Positions 63,073 to 64,000 of a stretch of 64,000 bases of DNA are shown here, piece after piece; within the stretch, counting starts at the first letter, position 1, and every line of letters starts with the position of its first letter. A program made the position numbers and the translations under genes. Under the pieces are notes generated by a model. That model did no database searches, was not told the DNA's origin, and saw only the letters and a list, made by a program, of their open reading frames with translations. Source of the stretch: Sterolibacterium sp. (GTDB taxonomy: Bacteria > Pseudomonadota > Gammaproteobacteria > Burkholderiales > Rhodocyclaceae); assembly GCA_028713555.1 (NCBI GenBank), contig JAQTOA010000016.1, positions 1 to 64,000 on the forward strand, given 5' to 3'.

Positions 63073-64000
63073 ATGCTTCCAAACGAGGCTTCTCACCTAT
63101 ACGACTGGACACCTACCTCCAGAGTGTCGTACGGTGATTTTCTGCGCATCAAGCAGCTGGAAGGCTCGATACGCTATGGTATCGACAACCAGAACAAGCA
63201 TCTCATCGCGACAAATGAACAGCTGTCAGAGTGCGGTATCGAGGTCTTGTCCGTTAACCCTGATCGCGGATTCACCATGCTTTCCCAGAACCTGGGACAA
63301 GTTACGGATTTGGCGCGGGAAGGCGCTACGGAAATAGTCGGCAGATTCAACTGGGGCTTCAGCGACGCCCTGATTTCTCAAGGCCAGATGAACGTCCAAC
63401 TGGCTGAATTGATTAAGTTGACTAAGACCGCCACGCAAACCTGGGCATGCGAACAATTCGAGATTGGCCGTGACGAGTTTCGGCGCCAGCTTTATCCGGA
63501 AGCGCTTCAATCGGTTACCCGCGCCATCGAAGGACAGGAAAACAACCCAGGAATCAAGACGGAGTTTCGATTTCATTTCCTGGCCGGCATCATCCGGCTT
63601 GGCAGCTATAACAATTCTTTGTCCGAGGTGATTAATCCGCAACTTGCTCAGCAAGCCTTCCTGGCGGCCGCTCGATGCGCGCAGACAACCTATCCCGCGG
63701 ATGCCGGACAATCGCTGATCTGCGCCGGACGTGCGGCGCTCGTTGAAGGCGCCTTTGACGCCGCGATTGTCCATACCCGCAAAGGCCTAAGCTTCATACC
63801 GACGCATGCGGTGGGGATGTACCAACTGGCGCGGGCCCTATTTTTGAAAGGGGAGACCAGCGAAGCGAAGGAGCGGCTGGCGGACGCGATTCTCCTGAAT
63901 GTTGAGCAGGCTCTGCACGCGTCTGGCGATCCCGACATCATTTCAAAAATGGACTTCCTGAGTGGAGTCCTCAGCCAAGTGCAAGAGCGCTACAAGGCGC
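63073..64000 (+). CDS. TPR-like hypothetical protein (cut by the window end)
   Basis: An open frame of at least 309 codons from ATG 63073, with GAGG 5 bases upstream. It starts MLPNEASHLYDWTPTSRVSY. It has a membrane-free N-terminus, and a C-terminal part with TPR-like helical pairs (ALVEGAFDAAIVHTRKGLSFIPTHAVGMYQLARALFLKG). No enzyme motif is seen. No stop is reached before the window ends. Confidence 0.75.
   Translation, partial: MLPNEASHLYDWTPTSRVSYGDFLRIKQLEGSIRYGIDNQNKHLIATNEQLSECGIEVLSVNPDRGFTMLSQNLGQVTDLAREGATEIVGRFNWGFSDALISQGQMNVQLAELIKLTKTATQTWACEQFEIGRDEFRRQLYPEALQSVTRAIEGQENNPGIKTEFRFHFLAGIIRLGSYNNSLSEVINPQLAQQAFLAAARCAQTTYPADAGQSLICAGRAALVEGAFDAAIVHTRKGLSFIPTHAVGMYQLARALFLKGETSEAKERLADAILLNVEQALHASGDPDIISKMDFLSGVLSQVQERYKA

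Overview
The window reads as a betaproteobacterial chromosome, most likely from the Rhodocyclales/Nitrosomonadales. The lineage is inferred from gene content and order: 4.5S RNA-dnaX-ybaB-recR, petABC-sspA-sspB, ilvB-ilvH-ilvC-psd-pssA-leuA, valS-hypothetical-holC-pepA facing lptF-lptG, then DUF3106-DUF3619-sigma factor. None of this was searched against a database.

Region 1 (1-9063) is an integron. A full-length IntI-type integrase (8065-9063) lies beside a candidate attI region and an array of cassettes. The array has about seven recognisable attC sites. It carries three toxin-antitoxin pairs (ParD/ParE-like, RelE/XRE-type and BrnT/BrnA), two HNH-nuclease-type genes and several hypotheticals. 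The cassettes nearest intI point away from it, as expected, but those at about 122-3497 are in the opposite orientation. Four copies or fragments of an IS1182-like element (1-121, 636-913, 3498-3774, 5888-7659) all sit at the GTT core of attC R' boxes, in one polarity relative to the attC. Two of the fragments share the same internal breakpoint.

Region 2 (9104-17456) is housekeeping: an alpha/beta hydrolase, 4.5S RNA, replication and recombination genes, the cytochrome bc1 complex, stringent-starvation proteins and a spermidine-synthase-like protein. Region 3 (17772-34840) is a signalling and envelope-stress block. It holds a Crp/Fnr regulator, a response regulator and a very large hybrid histidine kinase with a tandem PAS duplication. 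These are followed by two MipA/OmpV-like proteins, OmpA and DUF4398 lipoproteins, CsbD, a Spy-BON fusion, a phospholipase D family lipoprotein, a BON protein and a YgbA-like protein.

Region 4 (34867-43587) holds a DsbA-fold isomerase, a LysR regulator and a rearranged sulfate-activation cluster. cysD and cysN(C) are separated by a 2.9 kb block (cysC, sat, a TauE exporter) that is flanked by copies of the cysD/cysN junction. cysD is also in one uninterrupted frame with a truncated IS630-like transposase. Region 5 (43856-51133) holds flaG, then branched-chain amino-acid and phosphatidylethanolamine genes.

Region 6 (51204-53514) is an IS1-like transposon with matching terminal repeats and an 8-bp target duplication. 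It carries a P63C-domain protein and a small basic GG-rich protein as passengers. Region 7 (53729-64000) returns to housekeeping genes and ends in an incomplete TPR-like gene cut by the window edge. No tRNA, rRNA or CRISPR array was seen.
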